Assembly (NCBI RefSeq): GCF_045207655.1
Contig: NZ_CP108786.1
Coordinates: 62,001 to 126,000 of the forward strand
Length of the DNA: 64,000 bases
Reading direction: 5' to 3'
Origin: Embleya sp045207655
Lineage (GTDB): Bacteria; Actinomycetota; Actinomycetes; Streptomycetales; Streptomycetaceae
Made by a program: the position numbers and the translations under genes
Part shown: positions 63,053-64,000 of the stretch, piece by piece
How the letters are laid out: each line of letters opens with the position of its first letter
Numbering within the stretch: position 1 is the first letter of the stretch
The notes under the pieces: model-generated
Told to the model about the DNA's origin: nothing
The model's database searches: none
Seen by the model: the letters and a program-made list of their open reading frames with translations, nothing else

Positions 63053-63113
63053 AACTGACGCTGCCCGCTCCCGGATCCCACACCCGGTCACGACTGCATA
63101 CGAAGGACATCTG

Positions 63114-63629
63114 GTGGAGCTTGCGCGCGTCCTCGGCGCACCTCTGTTGAATCACGACGTCGACTCCGATTGGCGGGATTTCGAGAACGGATTCGAAGTC
63201 CGCCTCCCACTCGACTACGAGAGGTTCATGTCGGCGTACGGGCCGTGCGTGATCAGCGACACGTTGACCCTCTTCCATCCTCGGGCACCCAATGCGGACG
63301 ACAGTCTCAGCCTGCGCTGGAAGATCGCGACCGTTTCCAACGTGTACGAACAGACCGAACCGGCTCTCGTGCCGTACCGGATCTTCCCCATGGCAGGTGG
63401 TGTGTTCCCGATCGGGCACACGCACTTCGGGCACCAGGTGTTCCTGCGACCCAGGGCCGCCCGAGTCGACGACGGCTGGTCCGTTCTGGTCGACTGGGGC
63501 ACCGAGTGGCTCGATTATCAGATGGGTTTCAAGGAGTTCCTCACCAAGGCGCTCGCGGGAGATGTTCACTTCTTTCACGATTCGGTTCTGGAAGAGCCGT
63601 CCTACGAGATGGTGGGTCGCGTGCTGTAG
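63114..63629 (+). CDS. SUKH (SMI1/KNR4) family protein
   Basis: A 171-residue protein with the SUKH pattern: NHDVDSDWRDFENGFEVRLP, LDYERFMSAYGPCVISDTLT, GGVFPIGHTHFGHQVFLRP, then VDWGTEWLDYQMGFKEFLTK. The strand-turn ending with an acidic surface is typical. SUKH proteins bind other proteins and serve most often as immunity proteins against nuclease toxins; no toxin is adjacent. The start is a GTG with AAGGA six bases upstream. It lies 60 bases after the ligase gene but has its own ribosome site. Confidence 0.75.
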   Translation: MELARVLGAPLLNHDVDSDWRDFENGFEVRLPLDYERFMSAYGPCVISDTLTLFHPRAPNADDSLSLRWKIATVSNVYEQTEPALVPYRIFPMAGGVFPIGHTHFGHQVFLRPRAARVDDGWSVLVDWGTEWLDYQMGFKEFLTKALAGDVHFFHDSVLEEPSYEMVGRVL

Positions 63630-64000
63630 CCGTCGAGGGGCGCCGGAAATGCTGCGAACGGCGGGTGCCATCACTGCGGTTCGACGGTGTGATGGTGGCA
63701 AGCACGTCCACGCCGGCGACGAGCGTTGCGGGTGGACAGTGCGCCCACGTGGTCGCGCAAGTACCCCTTCGACCAGGCCACCGGGGTGACCATGCCTCGC
63801 CTCGCTGCGCTGTTCGAGCCGTTCGACGTGTGATCCGGGCGTGCACAATCCTCGACGTGCCGACCGCCCGGCTCCTCGGCCGGGGCACGCGGACGAACGG
63901 ACCTTGTGCTTCGTGGCTGCGCGTCGGCTTGCCGGTGTCGCGGCCGGCACAGGGCACCCCGGACAACCGGCAACCCGTCTGGGAAAGCGAGCGGTTCCCG
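63630..64000. other. Window end without a confident gene
   Basis: A short plus-strand frame from a GTG at 63732 (VDSAPTWSRKYPFDQATGVT, then MPRLAALFEPFDV, stop at 63831-63833) looks coding for about 34 residues but has no family and may be a remnant. Nothing else is supported up to the window edge. Confidence 0.35.

Noticed and set aside
1..64000. tRNA or rRNA genes, including a tRNA attachment site for the mobile elements
   Set aside because: No cloverleaf-like or rRNA-like sequence was noticed on either strand when reading through; a dedicated tRNA scan was not possible.

Overview
The very high GC content, GC-rich third codon positions, frequent GTG/TTG starts and gene families (FxLD lanthipeptide, actinobacterial IHF, bacterial Ku, DnaE2, class E sortase substrate) point to a linear-chromosome actinomycete of the Streptomycetaceae type. 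No rRNA, tRNA or CRISPR array was seen. The many decayed genes, partial duplications and mobile-element remnants suggest a chromosome-arm or accessory region.

Layout. 1-7.8 kb: two decayed Nudix copies flank a DNA-binding protein, an SH3/NERD gene pair and a Nudix-ABC transporter operon. 7.8-15.9 kb: an FxLD-family lanthipeptide cluster on the minus strand (precursor, split dehydratase, cyclase, elimination-domain/methyltransferase fusion, helical accessory protein) with a divergent HTH-TPR regulator. 15.9-20.7 kb: a HAD hydrolase, a Pol I-like 5'-3' exonuclease coupled to a short P-loop protein, a HEAT-like protein, and a ParB-like protein. 20.9-31.3 kb: two lipoproteins, helical-repeat and other uncharacterised proteins, a SHOCT protein, a second HEAT-like protein, and remnants of dnaE2 and a recombinase. 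31.3-38.1 kb: an IHF fragment, an IS30 element and small uncharacterised genes, including a paralogous pair and an L7/L12-like protein. 38.4-45.6 kb: dnaE2 with a LexA-type operator, an Imm21-like protein, a leucine-rich-variant protein, and ku. 46.8-54.2 kb: a frameshifted third HEAT-like gene, a LAETG cell-wall protein, a non-coding palindrome/repeat array beside a Tn3 transposase fragment, an ankyrin protein, and a large protein with a ParB-type N-terminal motif. 54.3-63.1 kb: an NAD-dependent DNA ligase gene split by a Tn554-like element of about 6.6 kb. 63.1-64.0 kb: a SUKH (SMI1/KNR4) protein.

How the genes work together. The clearest pathway is FxLD lanthipeptide biosynthesis: glutamylation (LanB), elimination (N-terminus of the methyltransferase protein), cyclisation (LanC) and probable carboxyl methylation. 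No leader protease is visible. The DNA repair genes (Ku, DnaE2, LigA, exonuclease) are scattered, and the ligase is broken. Many proteins resemble polymorphic-toxin immunity families (Imm21, SUKH, DUF4259, ankyrin, HEAT), but no toxin is present. The most notable unexplained structure is the cluster of GTCTC-N8/9-TGTCGGA repeats and perfect hairpins at 49.80-50.13 kb.
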